Shown: piece by piece, positions 1 to 8,557 of the stretch
Layout: each line of letters starts with the position of its first letter
How positions within the stretch are numbered: position 1 is the first letter of the stretch
Assembly (NCBI GenBank): GCA_910578715.1
Contig: CAJTRL010000041.1
Location: 1-34,517, forward strand
From: an uncultured Lachnospiraceae bacterium
GTDB lineage: Bacteria; Bacillota; Clostridia; Lachnospirales; Lachnospiraceae
Direction: 5' to 3'
DNA: 34,517 bases
The notes under the pieces: model-generated
Databases searched by the model: none
What the model was told of the DNA's origin: nothing
Seen by the model: the letters and a program-made list of their open reading frames with translations, nothing else
Made by a program: the position numbers and the translations under genes

Positions 1-1
1 T

Positions 2-2266
2 AGCATCCCGGCGGCGCACGAGATGATTGCGAGATATACGGTTCTGGATGAAGACGCAAAAAAGCTGATCCTGCTGCGGCCGTATCAGATTCATGCGATT
101 GAGGCAATGCGGTCAGCATCAAAACAGGGAAAATCGGGATTTATCTGGCATACGACAGGTTCGGGAAAAACAATGACTTCCTACAAAGCCACAAGGAATC
201 TGCTGATGGACATTCCGGCAATTGAGAAAACGGTATTCCTCATTGACAGGAAAGACCTTGATATGCAGACGAAAATGGCTTTTCAGTCCTATGCGGATAA
301 CGATACGATTGATGTGGATGATACGGATTATGTTGATTCGCTTATAGAAAAGATGGCGGATGATAACCGCCAGATGATAGTAACCACTCGTCAGAAAATG
401 CAGATTATGGTAAATCGGCGTCTAAAGGAGGGGACTAAGCGGTATGAAAAAATGAAGTCCCTGAAGGTTGCTTTTGTTGTTGACGAATGTCACAGGGCTG
501 TAACGCCCCAGACCAAAAGAGACCTTGAAAGATTTTTCACCAATTCATTGTGGTACGGTTTTACGGGAACCCCTATTTTTGAAGAGAACGGCTACGAAAA
601 GAAAGGCGATTTGCCGCAGACCACAGCGCAGATGTACGGTGAGTGTCTGCATAGTTATACCATCAAAGAGGCCATCCATGATGAGGCGGTTTTAGGGTTT
701 ATGGTTGAAAATCTTGGAGCAAAGGATTTAAGTGATGATGAGGCAAAAACGATATATGAAACGGAAGAACACATGCGGAAAGTTCTGAATGTCATTTTGA
801 ATCAGTCCTATGAAAAATTTGGCATGAGCAATGGTAAAGGCAGAACCTATGAAGCGATATTGACAACCGGTTCGATTGAAAGGGCACAGAAATATTATGA
901 TTTGCTAAAGAAGATAAAAGAAGGGAAGGATGAACTGAAAATTTGTGATATGGTACATAAGGCGCTGCCTGATTTCCCTAAGTTTGCCATAACTTATTCG
1001 TTGTCGGAAAATGAAGAAACTTCCACGATTAATCAGGATAAAATGAAGGATGCGTTAAAAGATTACAATGAGATGTTTGGAAGCAGTTATCGGATAGATG
1101 CCATAAATGCCTATAATAGCAATCTCAACGAACGGCTGGCCAGAAAAGAGAAGAAGTATCTGGAGCGGAGCCAGCAGCTTGATTTGGTAATTGTGGTTGA
1201 CAGGCTTTTAACCGGGTTTGACGCGCCATGCCTGTCTACGCTTTTTATTGACAGACAGCCTATGGCTCCGCAAAATATTATTCAGGCGTTTTCCCGTACC
1301 AACAGACTTTTTGATTATGCAAAACAGTATGGGCAGGTTGTGACTTTTCAGGCTCCCAAAGAGTATAAAAATGCAATTGATAAGGCACTTACGCTATATT
1401 CGCGTGGAGGTGACGGCAATCCCATTGCAGAGGACTGGGACGATGTGAAAACGTCCTTTTCCATATCTCTTAAAACAATCCGTAATCTGGCACAGACGCC
1501 CGGAGATATAGCAGGATTATCTCGAAAACAAAAAAAGTCATTCATTCATCTTTTCAGAACATTGGATTACGATTTTGCGCACCTGAAATCTTTTTCGGTT
1601 TATGAGCCGCATGTGCTTGATGCGTTCGGGTTTTCTGAAGAAGAATATGAAAATTATGCGGCAATGTATAAGAATGTGATGGAGGAACTGAAAAAACAGA
1701 ATGATAATTCCGGACCGGATGAGGAACCTGTGTGGGATGATTATGACTTGGCGGCTTATAGTAAATTGAAAATTGATTTTGAATATATAGTAGAATTACT
1801 GCGGGGAGTTATGGAGTCCTTAGGCCAGCCGCAAAATGATTTTAATGAGGCCGAATTTGAAACCAGAATAAGAACCATAAAAGAGACTATAACAGAATTT
1901 GCAGGCGATAATCCGAAGTTAAGCGCATTGCTTTTACAGGTGGTGGACGAGATTGAAAAGGACAAAGAAAGATTTCTGGGACAGGATATTTCCGTTATGA
2001 TTCATCAGATGCGCTATGCTGTCATTGATGCGGAAATCAGGAAGTATGCTGAAAAATGGTATCTGGATTTTGAAGATGTCAAGTATGAGACTTTTCATTT
2101 CAGGGACGGTGAACTTGCAAATGAGAATAAATTGAAGGACAGTGCAGATTATGCGGCTTATAGGGAAGAAAAGGAAGATGCCCTGCCCAAATTCAAATTC
2201 AGAAAACAGATGATTGATGAGTTTAAGAATGTTCTTATGCCGGAGATTGCCCCGTTAATTGATTGA
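2..2266 (+). CDS. hsdR: Type I restriction enzyme R subunit (HsdR), 3' part
   Basis: This is the ATP-dependent translocase/helicase part of a type I restriction-modification endonuclease subunit, which works with HsdM and HsdS on foreign DNA. The frame is open from base 2, so the true start and the N-terminal nuclease domain lie outside the window; 754 residues are visible. Numbering from the ATG at 23, motif I is TTGSGKT at about residues 44-50, the DEAD-like motif is VVDECHR near 151-157, and GFTGTP follows near 178-183. A later LTGFDAP and QAFSRTNR mark the second RecA-like lobe. The C-terminal third is helical and charged, as expected of the HsdM/HsdS-contacting region. It looks more AT-rich than the core genes to its right, in keeping with a transferred defence locus. 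hsdM and hsdS are not in the window. The gene ends at a strong terminator. Confidence 0.93.
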   Translation, partial: SIPAAHEMIARYTVLDEDAKKLILLRPYQIHAIEAMRSASKQGKSGFIWHTTGSGKTMTSYKATRNLLMDIPAIEKTVFLIDRKDLDMQTKMAFQSYADNDTIDVDDTDYVDSLIEKMADDNRQMIVTTRQKMQIMVNRRLKEGTKRYEKMKSLKVAFVVDECHRAVTPQTKRDLERFFTNSLWYGFTGTPIFEENGYEKKGDLPQTTAQMYGECLHSYTIKEAIHDEAVLGFMVENLGAKDLSDDEAKTIYETEEHMRKVLNVILNQSYEKFGMSNGKGRTYEAILTTGSIERAQKYYDLLKKIKEGKDELKICDMVHKALPDFPKFAITYSLSENEETSTINQDKMKDALKDYNEMFGSSYRIDAINAYNSNLNERLARKEKKYLERSQQLDLVIVVDRLLTGFDAPCLSTLFIDRQPMAPQNIIQAFSRTNRLFDYAKQYGQVVTFQAPKEYKNAIDKALTLYSRGGDGNPIAEDWDDVKTSFSISLKTIRNLAQTPGDIAGLSRKQKKSFIHLFRTLDYDFAHLKSFSVYEPHVLDAFGFSEEEYENYAAMYKNVMEELKKQNDNSGPDEEPVWDDYDLAAYSKLKIDFEYIVELLRGVMESLGQPQNDFNEAEFETRIRTIKETITEFAGDNPKLSALLLQVVDEIEKDKERFLGQDISVMIHQMRYAVIDAEIRKYAEKWYLDFEDVKYETFHFRDGELANENKLKDSADYAAYREEKEDALPKFKFRKQMIDEFKNVLMPEIAPLID

Positions 2267-2269
2267 TGA

Positions 2270-2312
2270 AAAAGCCCTGAACCGGACGAAAACCGAACGG
2301 TACAGGGCTTTT
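2270..2312. terminator. Bidirectional terminator between hsdR and prs
   Basis: AAAAGCCCTG (2270-2279) pairs perfectly with CAGGGCTTTT (2303-2312) across a 23-nt loop. The A and T runs at the two ends give a U-tract on either strand. It lies 4 bases after the hsdR stop and about 50 bases beyond the convergent prs stop, so it can end both transcripts. Confidence 0.85.
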
Positions 2313-2364
2313 ATTGTCTGCTTTTTGCTTCGGGTCAGATGAAGGCAAAATGCCGGATTTCAGA

Positions 2365-3561
2365 TTAACCGTCCAGAAGGGCGTCTTCTTCCCGGTTATT
2401 ATATTTTGCCAGAATCGTATGTATTTTTTCCGTCGGCGTATAGATATTGGACATGGAAGCGTCATGGTTCATGAAGTTAATGATAGAAGCGATGAATTTA
2501 CTCATGTCCGCTTCCTGATAATAGGGCTTTTCCCGTAATTCCGGCGGCTGATAGCATAAGTTTGTGGTGATAATCCGGTCGAAATAGCATTGCTCATAGG
2601 CCTTATCAAAGGCTTCCAGCCCGTCCGTAAAAAGTCCGAAAGTACAGCAGATGAAAACGCGCTTTGCGTTCATTTTTTTCAGCTGTTTGGCAGTATCAAT
2701 CATACTGCCGCCGGAGGAAATCATATCATCAATGATAATCACGTCTTTGCCGTCAATATTATCCCCCAGAAATTCATGCGCAACGATAGGGTTTTTGCCA
2801 TTGACGATGGTGGAGTAGTCCCGGCGTTTATAGAACATTCCCGTATCTACACCGAGTACATTGGCAAAATAAACGGCTCTGTCGAGCGCGCCTTCATCCG
2901 GGCTGATAACGGTCGTGTGTTCTTTATCTATCAGCAAATCGTTTGTCGTATGAAGAAGAGCACGCATAAACTGATAGTGGGGCGTATAATTATCGAACCC
3001 TTTAATCGGAACGGAATTCTGAACACGCGGGTCGTGTGCATCAAAGGTAATGAAGTTGGCGATACCCATGTCCATCAGTTCTTCGATTGCATAAGCACAG
3101 TCCAGCGATTCCCTTCCGGTCCTTTTGTGCTGTCTGCCTTCATAGAGAAAAGGCATGATGACATTGACGCGGTGGGCCTTGCCGTTTATCGCGTTAATAA
3201 TTCTTTTCAAATCCTGATAATGGTCGTCAGGAGACATATGATTTGTAAATCCGTTCATGGAATAGGTTATGCTGTGATTGCAGACATCCGTCAGGATAAA
3301 AATATCCTTTCCTCTGACGGAATGATTGAGGAGCGCCTTGCCTTCGCCGCTGCCAAAACGGGGACAGTCCACCTCAAACAGATAGTTGTCCTCCATATAG
3401 CCGTAAAAAGCAGGGTCATTTTTAAAGCTGTTATCCAGATTCTGCCTGAATTCTACCAGATAGCTGTTGATTTTTCCGGCCAGAGGAAGTGCGGCCTGGG
3501 TTGTCAGAATCATAATCGGAGCAACAGGCATTGCTGTCTTTAGTTGTTCTATGTTGGGCAT
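2365..3561 (-). CDS. prs: Ribose-phosphate pyrophosphokinase, long form
   Basis: It makes PRPP from ribose-5-phosphate and ATP for nucleotide, histidine and tryptophan synthesis in the cytoplasm. Recognisable motifs are FDAHDPRVQN (ribose-phosphate/metal region), SPDEGALDRA and the PRPP loop IIDDMISSGGSM. The product is 398 residues, against about 315 for the classical enzyme. The extra length is spread through the N-terminal half and the C-terminus, matching a divergent family I know from Clostridia. A start 33 bases further upstream is possible in frame, but the ATG at 3561 has GGAG six bases before it. It is a single gene with its own promoter (3599-3627) and ends at the shared terminator. 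Activity of this long form is inferred from motifs. Confidence 0.9.
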   Translation of the reverse strand: MPNIEQLKTAMPVAPIMILTTQAALPLAGKINSYLVEFRQNLDNSFKNDPAFYGYMEDNYLFEVDCPRFGSGEGKALLNHSVRGKDIFILTDVCNHSITYSMNGFTNHMSPDDHYQDLKRIINAINGKAHRVNVIMPFLYEGRQHKRTGRESLDCAYAIEELMDMGIANFITFDAHDPRVQNSVPIKGFDNYTPHYQFMRALLHTTNDLLIDKEHTTVISPDEGALDRAVYFANVLGVDTGMFYKRRDYSTIVNGKNPIVAHEFLGDNIDGKDVIIIDDMISSGGSMIDTAKQLKKMNAKRVFICCTFGLFTDGLEAFDKAYEQCYFDRIITTNLCYQPPELREKPYYQEADMSKFIASIINFMNHDASMSNIYTPTEKIHTILAKYNNREEDALLDG

Positions 3562-3598
3562 AATATTCTCCAATCTGTATAAAAAATATCTCACTTTC

Positions 3599-3627
3599 TT
3601 TATATCATTATGCTAGTGACACGTCAA
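3599..3627 (-). promoter_or_regulatory. Sigma-A promoter of prs
   Basis: On the minus strand TTGACG (3622-3627) is followed after 17 bases by TATAAA (3599-3604). Transcription would start near 3592, about 30 bases before the prs start codon. It overlaps the plus-strand promoter at 3616-3644. Confidence 0.75.
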
Positions 3628-3644
3628 GGAAATTCTAGTATAGT
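3616..3644 (+). promoter_or_regulatory. Divergent promoter for the DUF512-der operon leader
   Basis: GTGACA (3616-3621), 17 bases, TATAGT (3639-3644): each hexamer has five of six consensus bases. The predicted start near 3651 coincides with the first base of the hairpin series, so the leader RNA would consist almost entirely of structured repeats. The -35 box overlaps the prs promoter on the other strand. Confidence 0.55.
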
Positions 3645-3651
3645 GTGAAGA

Positions 3652-3856
3652 GAAGTTCTAAAGACGTTTCATCATAAGATGAAACGTCAAGAACTTCTAC
3701 GGTTTGCTTTGCAAACCTTCTTCACAGGAAAGAATGCCCAAAGAACGGGCATTCTTCCAGAGGTTAAGATGCCAAGAAGTTCTACGATTTGCTTCGCAAA
3801 TCTTTCTTACCTGAAAGAATGTCCCCAAAACGGACATTCTTCCTGAGATGGTGAAG
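3652..3856 (+). repeat. Structured leader: long hairpin plus two tandem two-hairpin units
   Basis: Hairpin A spans 3652-3697: an outer 8-bp stem, then an 11-bp stem (3663-3673 with 3678-3688) closed by ATAA. Then come two roughly 84-bp units, 3689-3773 and 3774-3856, each carrying two hairpins. B1 (3701-3717) has stem GGTTTGC/GCAAACC; B2 (3786-3802) has GATTTGC/GCAAATC. C1 (3730-3756) has arms AAGAATGCCC/GGGCATTCTT; C2 (3815-3841) has AAGAATGTCC/GGACATTCTT. Both differences between units are compensatory, changing G-C pairs to A-T (A-U) pairs. No ORF of note crosses the region. It may be a dispersed intergenic repeat, an RNA leader of the downstream gene, or both. Confidence 0.8.
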
Positions 3857-3898
3857 TTAGCCCTATATTATTAAGATAAGAAGAGTTGGAGAATGGGA

Positions 3899-5233
3899 AT
3901 GAAACAGACGGCACATATCATTAAGAAGGTTCATGAAGAATCCATAGCCGAAGAAATGGGAATTGAGGCGGGGGATGCGCTTATTGCGATTAACGGACAG
4001 GAGATTGTGGATATCTTCGATTACCAGTATCTGATACAGGATGAATATATTGAGGTTCTGGTTCGGAAGAGCGGCGGCGAAGAGTGGCTGCTGGAAGTCG
4101 ATAAAGAGTATGACGAAGATTTGGGTGTGGAATTTGAGAACGGGCTGATGGACGATTACCGCTCCTGTCATAATAAATGTATTTTCTGCTTTATTGACCA
4201 GATGCCGGAGGGGATGCGGGAAACGCTTTATTTTAAGGATGACGATTCCAGGCTTTCTTTTTTACAGGGAAACTATGTGACGCTTACCAATATGTCCGAT
4301 GCGGATATCGGGAGAATCATCCGCTATCATTTGTCGCCGATAAATATTTCTTTCCAGACGACGAACCCGGAACTGCGCTGTAAGATGCTGAATAACCGGT
4401 TTGCGGGGAGGGCGCTGGAACAGGTGAAAAAGCTCTATGAGGCGGGCATTACCATGAACGGGCAGATTGTCCTGTGTAAAAACATCAACGACGGCGAGGA
4501 GCTGGAGCGCAGCATCCGCGACCTGACGGCCTATCTGCCCTGTCTGGAAAGTGTGTCTGTCGTGCCAGTCGGTCTTTCCAGATTCCGGGACGGCCTTTAT
4601 CCGCTGGAGCCTTTTGAAAAAGAAGACGCGGTAAAAGTGCTCGACTGCATTCACAAATGGCAGCAGAAACTTTTCCTGGAATATGGGCTGCATTTTGTTC
4701 ATGCTTCCGATGAGTGGTATATTCTGGCGGAAGAGGAGCTGCCGGAAGAAGAACGATATGACGGGTATCTGCAGCTGGAAAACGGCGTCGGAATGCTACG
4801 CCTTCTTCTGAATGAGTTTGAAGAAGCTATGCAAAATCTGCCGCCGGAATATGTGCTGCCGGAAGGCGGGCGGGAATTATCTCTTATAACGGGAAAACTG
4901 GCCTATCCTTATATTCGGAATATGGCGGAGCGTATGATGCGGCGGTTTGCCGGACTCACGCTGCATGTTTATGCGATTACAAATGAATTTTTTGGCGAAC
5001 GGATTACCGTGTCAGGGCTTCTGACGGGACAGGATATCATAAAGCAATTAAAAGGAAAGGCGCTTGGGGAATGCGTTCTTCTGCCGCAGAATGTGCTGCG
5101 CAGCGGAGAGGACTATTTTTTGGACGATATCACCGTCGGGGAGATGGAAAAGGCTTTACAAGTGAAGGCAGATATTGTAAAATCAAGCGGACATGAGTTT
5201 GTAAATACGATTCTGGGACTGGACAGGGAGTAG
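3899..5233 (+). CDS. DUF512 family protein: PDZ-like domain plus radical-SAM-type Cys cluster
   Basis: The 444-residue protein starts with a PDZ-like segment (about residues 5-60, including GIEAGDALIAINGQEI). A Cys-x3-Cys-x2-Cys motif follows at C90, C94 and C97, the arrangement of a radical-SAM iron-sulfur site, and then the conserved DUF512 body. The family is known from cyanobacteria and Firmicutes as a putative FeS oxidoreductase; its reaction is not known to me. The ATG at 3899 is preferred over 3893 because GGAG (3888-3891) lies 7 bases before it, while 3893 would leave only one base. It is the first gene of a run continuing into der, plsY and gpsA, which suggests a housekeeping role. 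The gap to der is 102 bases. Confidence 0.85.
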   Translation: MKQTAHIIKKVHEESIAEEMGIEAGDALIAINGQEIVDIFDYQYLIQDEYIEVLVRKSGGEEWLLEVDKEYDEDLGVEFENGLMDDYRSCHNKCIFCFIDQMPEGMRETLYFKDDDSRLSFLQGNYVTLTNMSDADIGRIIRYHLSPINISFQTTNPELRCKMLNNRFAGRALEQVKKLYEAGITMNGQIVLCKNINDGEELERSIRDLTAYLPCLESVSVVPVGLSRFRDGLYPLEPFEKEDAVKVLDCIHKWQQKLFLEYGLHFVHASDEWYILAEEELPEEERYDGYLQLENGVGMLRLLLNEFEEAMQNLPPEYVLPEGGRELSLITGKLAYPYIRNMAERMMRRFAGLTLHVYAITNEFFGERITVSGLLTGQDIIKQLKGKALGECVLLPQNVLRSGEDYFLDDITVGEMEKALQVKADIVKSSGHEFVNTILGLDRE

Positions 5234-5306
5234 AAGTCGAAAACGGCGGTGCTGCCTGTGGTGCATATTGTCCCGAATGAAAAAGATACGGAATGAGTTT
5301 GAAAAT

Positions 5307-5320
5307 GCCGCTTGCGCGGC
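5307..5320 (+). promoter_or_regulatory. Hairpin directly upstream of the der ribosome site
   Basis: GCCGC (5307-5311) pairs with GCGGC (5316-5320) around a TTGC loop. It sits 5 bases before the GGGAG ribosome site (5326-5330) of der. There is no T-run, so it is not a terminator; it could mark an RNA processing point or tune translation of der. Confidence 0.4.
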
Positions 5321-5335
5321 GGAATGGGAGTATAT

Positions 5336-6673
5336 ATGGGAAAGAAAAAATCCAGGCCGGTCGTGGCGGTGGTGGGGAGGCCCAATGTGGGAAAATCCAC
5401 GCTGTTTAACGCGCTGGCGGGGGAAAAAATATCGATTGTAAAAGATACGCCGGGCATTACCCGCGACAGAATTTATGCTGACGTTACATGGCTGGACAAA
5501 AGTTTTACGCTGATTGATACGGGCGGCATCGAGCCGGAGAGCAAAGATATTATTTTAAGCCAGATGCGGGAACAGGCGCAGATTGCGATTGATACCGCGG
5601 ATGTGATTCTTTTTATGGTGGATGTGAAACAAGGGCTTGTGGATACGGATTCCAGAGTGGCGGACATGCTGCGCCGCTCCGGGAAGCCGATTGTGCTGGC
5701 GGTTAATAAGGTGGACAGCTTCCAGAAATATGAGGCGGATGTTTATGAGTTTTATAACCTGGGAATCGGAGAGCCTTTTCCCATTTCTTCGGTCAACAAA
5801 CTGGGATTCGGAGAACTGCTGGATGAGGTCATATCCCATTTTGAACAGGATGCGGAGCAGGATGAGGAAGAAGACGAGCGGACAAAGATTGCTATTGTCG
5901 GAAAGCCTAACGTAGGCAAATCTTCCATCATCAATAAGCTGATTGGGGAAAACCGGCTGATTGTTTCGGATATTGCCGGAACGACGCGGGACGCGGTCGA
6001 TACGGAAGTCGTTTATCATGGAAAAGAGTATGTGTTTATCGATACGGCCGGACTGCGGCGGAAAAACAAAATCAAAGAGGAGCTGGAACGGTATATGATT
6101 ATTCGTACCGTAACGGCGGTGGAGCGGGCGGATATCGTCGTGCTCGTTATCGACGCAGTGGAAGGCGTGACGGAACAGGATGCCAAAATTGCGGGCATTG
6201 CCCATGACAGAGGGAAAGCGACGATTATTGCGGTCAATAAATGGGACTTAATCGAGAAGGATAACAAGACTGTCAATCAGTTTACCCAGAAAATCAGACA
6301 GATTCTTTCCTTCATGCCTTATGCGGAAATTCTTTTTATCTCTGCGGAAACGGGACAACGGCTGCCCAAATTGTATGAGATGATAGATATCGTTTATGAG
6401 AATCATGCGATGCGGGTCGCAACGGGCGTTTTAAACGAAATCATGGCGGAAGCGGTGGCCTTGCAGCAGCCGCCTGCGGATAAGGGAAAACGGCTCAGGC
6501 TGTATTATATTACCCAGGCGTCGGTCAAACCGCCGACTTTCGTTATTTTTGTGAACGATAAAGAGCTGATGCACTTTTCTTACACGAGATATCTGGAAAA
6601 CCAGATTCGGGAAGCCTTCGGCTTCCGGGGCACGCCGCTTCGGTTTATTATCAGGGAAAGGAAGGAAAAATAG
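5336..6673 (+). CDS. der: Ribosome-assembly GTPase Der (EngA)
   Basis: Der is a tandem GTPase needed for 50S ribosomal subunit maturation. The 445-residue product has two complete G domains. The first has GRPNVGKST, DTPG (in the switch region) and NKVD. The second has GKPNVGKSS, DTAG and NKWD. A C-terminal KH-like domain ends in FRGTPLRFIIRERK. The ATG at 5336 has GGGAG five bases upstream; an in-frame TTG at 5312 falls inside the hairpin and is rejected. The plsY start follows the der stop by one base, so the two are co-transcribed. This is a textbook match in length and motifs. Confidence 0.97.
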   Translation: MGKKKSRPVVAVVGRPNVGKSTLFNALAGEKISIVKDTPGITRDRIYADVTWLDKSFTLIDTGGIEPESKDIILSQMREQAQIAIDTADVILFMVDVKQGLVDTDSRVADMLRRSGKPIVLAVNKVDSFQKYEADVYEFYNLGIGEPFPISSVNKLGFGELLDEVISHFEQDAEQDEEEDERTKIAIVGKPNVGKSSIINKLIGENRLIVSDIAGTTRDAVDTEVVYHGKEYVFIDTAGLRRKNKIKEELERYMIIRTVTAVERADIVVLVIDAVEGVTEQDAKIAGIAHDRGKATIIAVNKWDLIEKDNKTVNQFTQKIRQILSFMPYAEILFISAETGQRLPKLYEMIDIVYENHAMRVATGVLNEIMAEAVALQQPPADKGKRLRLYYITQASVKPPTFVIFVNDKELMHFSYTRYLENQIREAFGFRGTPLRFIIRERKEK

Positions 6674-6674
6674 C

Positions 6675-7412
6675 GTGGAACGGATAATTTGCTTGCTTAT
6701 CGGATATGTGTTCGGTCTTTTTCAGACCGCCTATATTTATGGGAAACTGCATGGAATCGATATCAGAAATTATGGAAGCGGCAACGCGGGAACGACCAAT
6801 ACATTGCGCGTGTTCGGTACAAAGGCGGGGCTTATCGTGCTTTTTGTCGATATTTTGAAATGTATTCTGGCAATTGTCGTAACGGGGCTTCTGTTTGGGA
6901 AAAGTCATCCGGACATGATTTATCTGCTAAAGCTCTATGCGGCGATGGGAGCGATTCTCGGACACAATTTTCCTTTTTATCTTCATTTTAAGGGAGGAAA
7001 GGGAATTGCGGCTACGGCAGGACTGATTCTTTCTTTTCATCCATACTTTGTGCCGATGGGCGTGATTTTGTTTTTCGGCGCTTTTTTCCTGACCCATTAT
7101 GTATCGCTCGGTTCTCTGCTCGTTTATGCGGGATTTATGATTGAAATGGTGGCGCTCGGGCAGATGGGAATTTTTGGCATGAGCCAGGCGCATTTAATAG
7201 AACTGTATATCATCGCCGCATTCCTGACGGCAATGGCCTATTATAAACACAGAGAGAATATTGGAAGGCTGTTGAAAGGCAACGAGCGCAAAACTTATCT
7301 GACGCACAAAAGCGACGGGGCGGAAGCAAAAGAAGGAGCGGAGACAAAAGTAGAGGCGGAAGCAACAGAAGGAGCACAGACAAAAGAAGCGGCAAAAGCA
7401 AAAGCGGAATGA
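6675..7412 (+). CDS. plsY: Glycerol-3-phosphate acyltransferase PlsY with a repetitive tail
   Basis: PlsY is an integral membrane enzyme that transfers the acyl group of acyl-phosphate to glycerol-3-phosphate, giving lysophosphatidate. Family motifs are GSGNAGTTNTLR (about residues 35-46) and GHNFPFYLHFKGGKGIAA (about 96-113), with several membrane segments up to about residue 195. The start is a GTG one base after the der stop, with AGGAAGGA inside the der 3' end. The last 40 or so residues are an Ala/Glu/Lys-rich tail outside the usual family length (about 200). It is encoded by two 36-bp tandem repeats (7320-7355 and 7356-7391; AEAKEGAETKVE then AEATEGAQTKEA) and a partial third. The tail should be cytosolic and disordered. 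Confidence 0.93.
   Translation: MERIICLLIGYVFGLFQTAYIYGKLHGIDIRNYGSGNAGTTNTLRVFGTKAGLIVLFVDILKCILAIVVTGLLFGKSHPDMIYLLKLYAAMGAILGHNFPFYLHFKGGKGIAATAGLILSFHPYFVPMGVILFFGAFFLTHYVSLGSLLVYAGFMIEMVALGQMGIFGMSQAHLIELYIIAAFLTAMAYYKHRENIGRLLKGNERKTYLTHKSDGAEAKEGAETKVEAEATEGAQTKEAAKAKAE
7320..7391 (+). repeat. Two 36-bp tandem repeats in the plsY 3' end
   Basis: Units 7320-7355 and 7356-7391 are about 80% identical and keep the reading frame, each encoding 12 residues. GCAAAAGC motifs continue to the stop. This looks like slipped-strand duplication of a low-complexity tail. Confidence 0.8.
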
Positions 7413-7507
7413 AGCGGAAAACAACCTGTATCGGAGAGATAAAGGGAAATTTCGCGAAAGCGGAAAGATAAAGTGTGAGTGTGTATAGAAGAAAGGCGGA
7501 ATTTAAT

Positions 7508-8521
7508 ATGGCGGATATCAGTATTATCGGAGCGGGAAGCTGGGGGACGGCCCTTGCATTATTGCTTTACAAGAACGGCCACAGCGTGACGGTCTGGTCC
7601 ATTATGGAAGCGGAAATCGCGATGCTGCAGAAGGAGCACGAGCACAAGGAAAAACTGCCGGGCGTAAAACTGCCGGAAGACATGGTATTTACGACGGATT
7701 TAAAAATGGCGGTGGAAGGAAAGGACGTGCTGGTGCTCGCCGTGCCGTCTCCTTACACAAGAGCCACATCTAAAAGCATGGCGCCCTTTGTCAGGGAAGG
7801 ACAGGTTATCGTCAATGTGGCAAAGGGAATCGAAGAAAAAACGTTGTTTACCCTGTCGGAAATTATCGAGGATGAGATTCCACAGGCAGAAGTGGCGGTG
7901 CTTTCCGGCCCTTCCCATGCGGAGGAAGTGGGAAGAGGCATTCCGACGACAATCGTCGTGGGAGCCAGAAAAAAGAATACGGCGGAATATTTGCAGAATA
8001 TTTTTATGAACGAAGTTTTCCGCGTCTATATCAGCCCCGATGTGCTTGGCATTGAACTGGGTGCGGCGCTGAAAAACGTTGTGGCCCTTGCGGCCGGCAT
8101 TGCGGACGGCCTCGGTTATGGCGATAACACGAAAGCGGCGCTGATTACGAGAGGTATTGCGGAAATTGCAAGACTGGGAACCGCGATGGGAGGAAAATGG
8201 GAGACCTTCTGCGGCCTGACCGGAATCGGGGATTTGATTGTTACCTGTGCGTCCATGCACTCCAGAAACAGGCGCGCCGGCATTTTAATCGGTCAGGGCC
8301 ATACGATGGAAGAGGCGATGGCGGAGGTTAAAATGGTGGTGGAAGGCGTTTATTCGGCGAAGGCGGCGATGGGGCTCGCGGAAAAATACAATGTGCAGCT
8401 TCCGATTATCGAACAGGTAAACGAAGTGCTGTTTCATGGAAAATCGGCGGCGGAGGCGGTCGGAAGCCTGATGCTGCGGGATAAAAAAATCGAAAATCCG
8501 CTTCTTCCGTGGGAGGCGTAA
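7508..8521 (+). CDS. gpsA: NAD(P)+-dependent glycerol-3-phosphate dehydrogenase
   Basis: It reduces dihydroxyacetone phosphate to sn-glycerol-3-phosphate, the substrate of PlsY encoded just upstream. The 337-residue product begins with the Rossmann motif GAGSWGTALA (residues 7-16 from MADISIIGAG). It has the conserved GPSHAEEV, the catalytic-lysine region LGAALKNVVALAAGIADG, and GDNTKAALITRG. The ATG at 7508 is chosen because AAAGGCGGA lies at a normal distance before it and the Rossmann motif follows at once; an in-frame GTG at 7475 would add an unconserved leader. The gap to plsY is 95 bases with no terminator. Confidence 0.96.
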   Translation: MADISIIGAGSWGTALALLLYKNGHSVTVWSIMEAEIAMLQKEHEHKEKLPGVKLPEDMVFTTDLKMAVEGKDVLVLAVPSPYTRATSKSMAPFVREGQVIVNVAKGIEEKTLFTLSEIIEDEIPQAEVAVLSGPSHAEEVGRGIPTTIVVGARKKNTAEYLQNIFMNEVFRVYISPDVLGIELGAALKNVVALAAGIADGLGYGDNTKAALITRGIAEIARLGTAMGGKWETFCGLTGIGDLIVTCASMHSRNRRAGILIGQGHTMEEAMAEVKMVVEGVYSAKAAMGLAEKYNVQLPIIEQVNEVLFHGKSAAEAVGSLMLRDKKIENPLLPWEA

Positions 8522-8557
8522 GAAGCGCTGAAAAAGGAAAGGAACATGGTTATAAGT

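Noticed and set aside
2590..3543. Plus-strand open frame of 317 codons opposite prs
   Set aside because: It is the antisense shadow of the well-conserved prs gene, has no ribosome site and encodes no recognisable protein.
3689..3856. Possible CRISPR array from tandem hairpin repeats
   Set aside because: Only two units, each wholly repeat-like with no unique spacer, and no cas genes nearby.
7700..8260. Minus-strand frame of 186 codons within gpsA
   Set aside because: Antisense shadow of gpsA with no conserved features.
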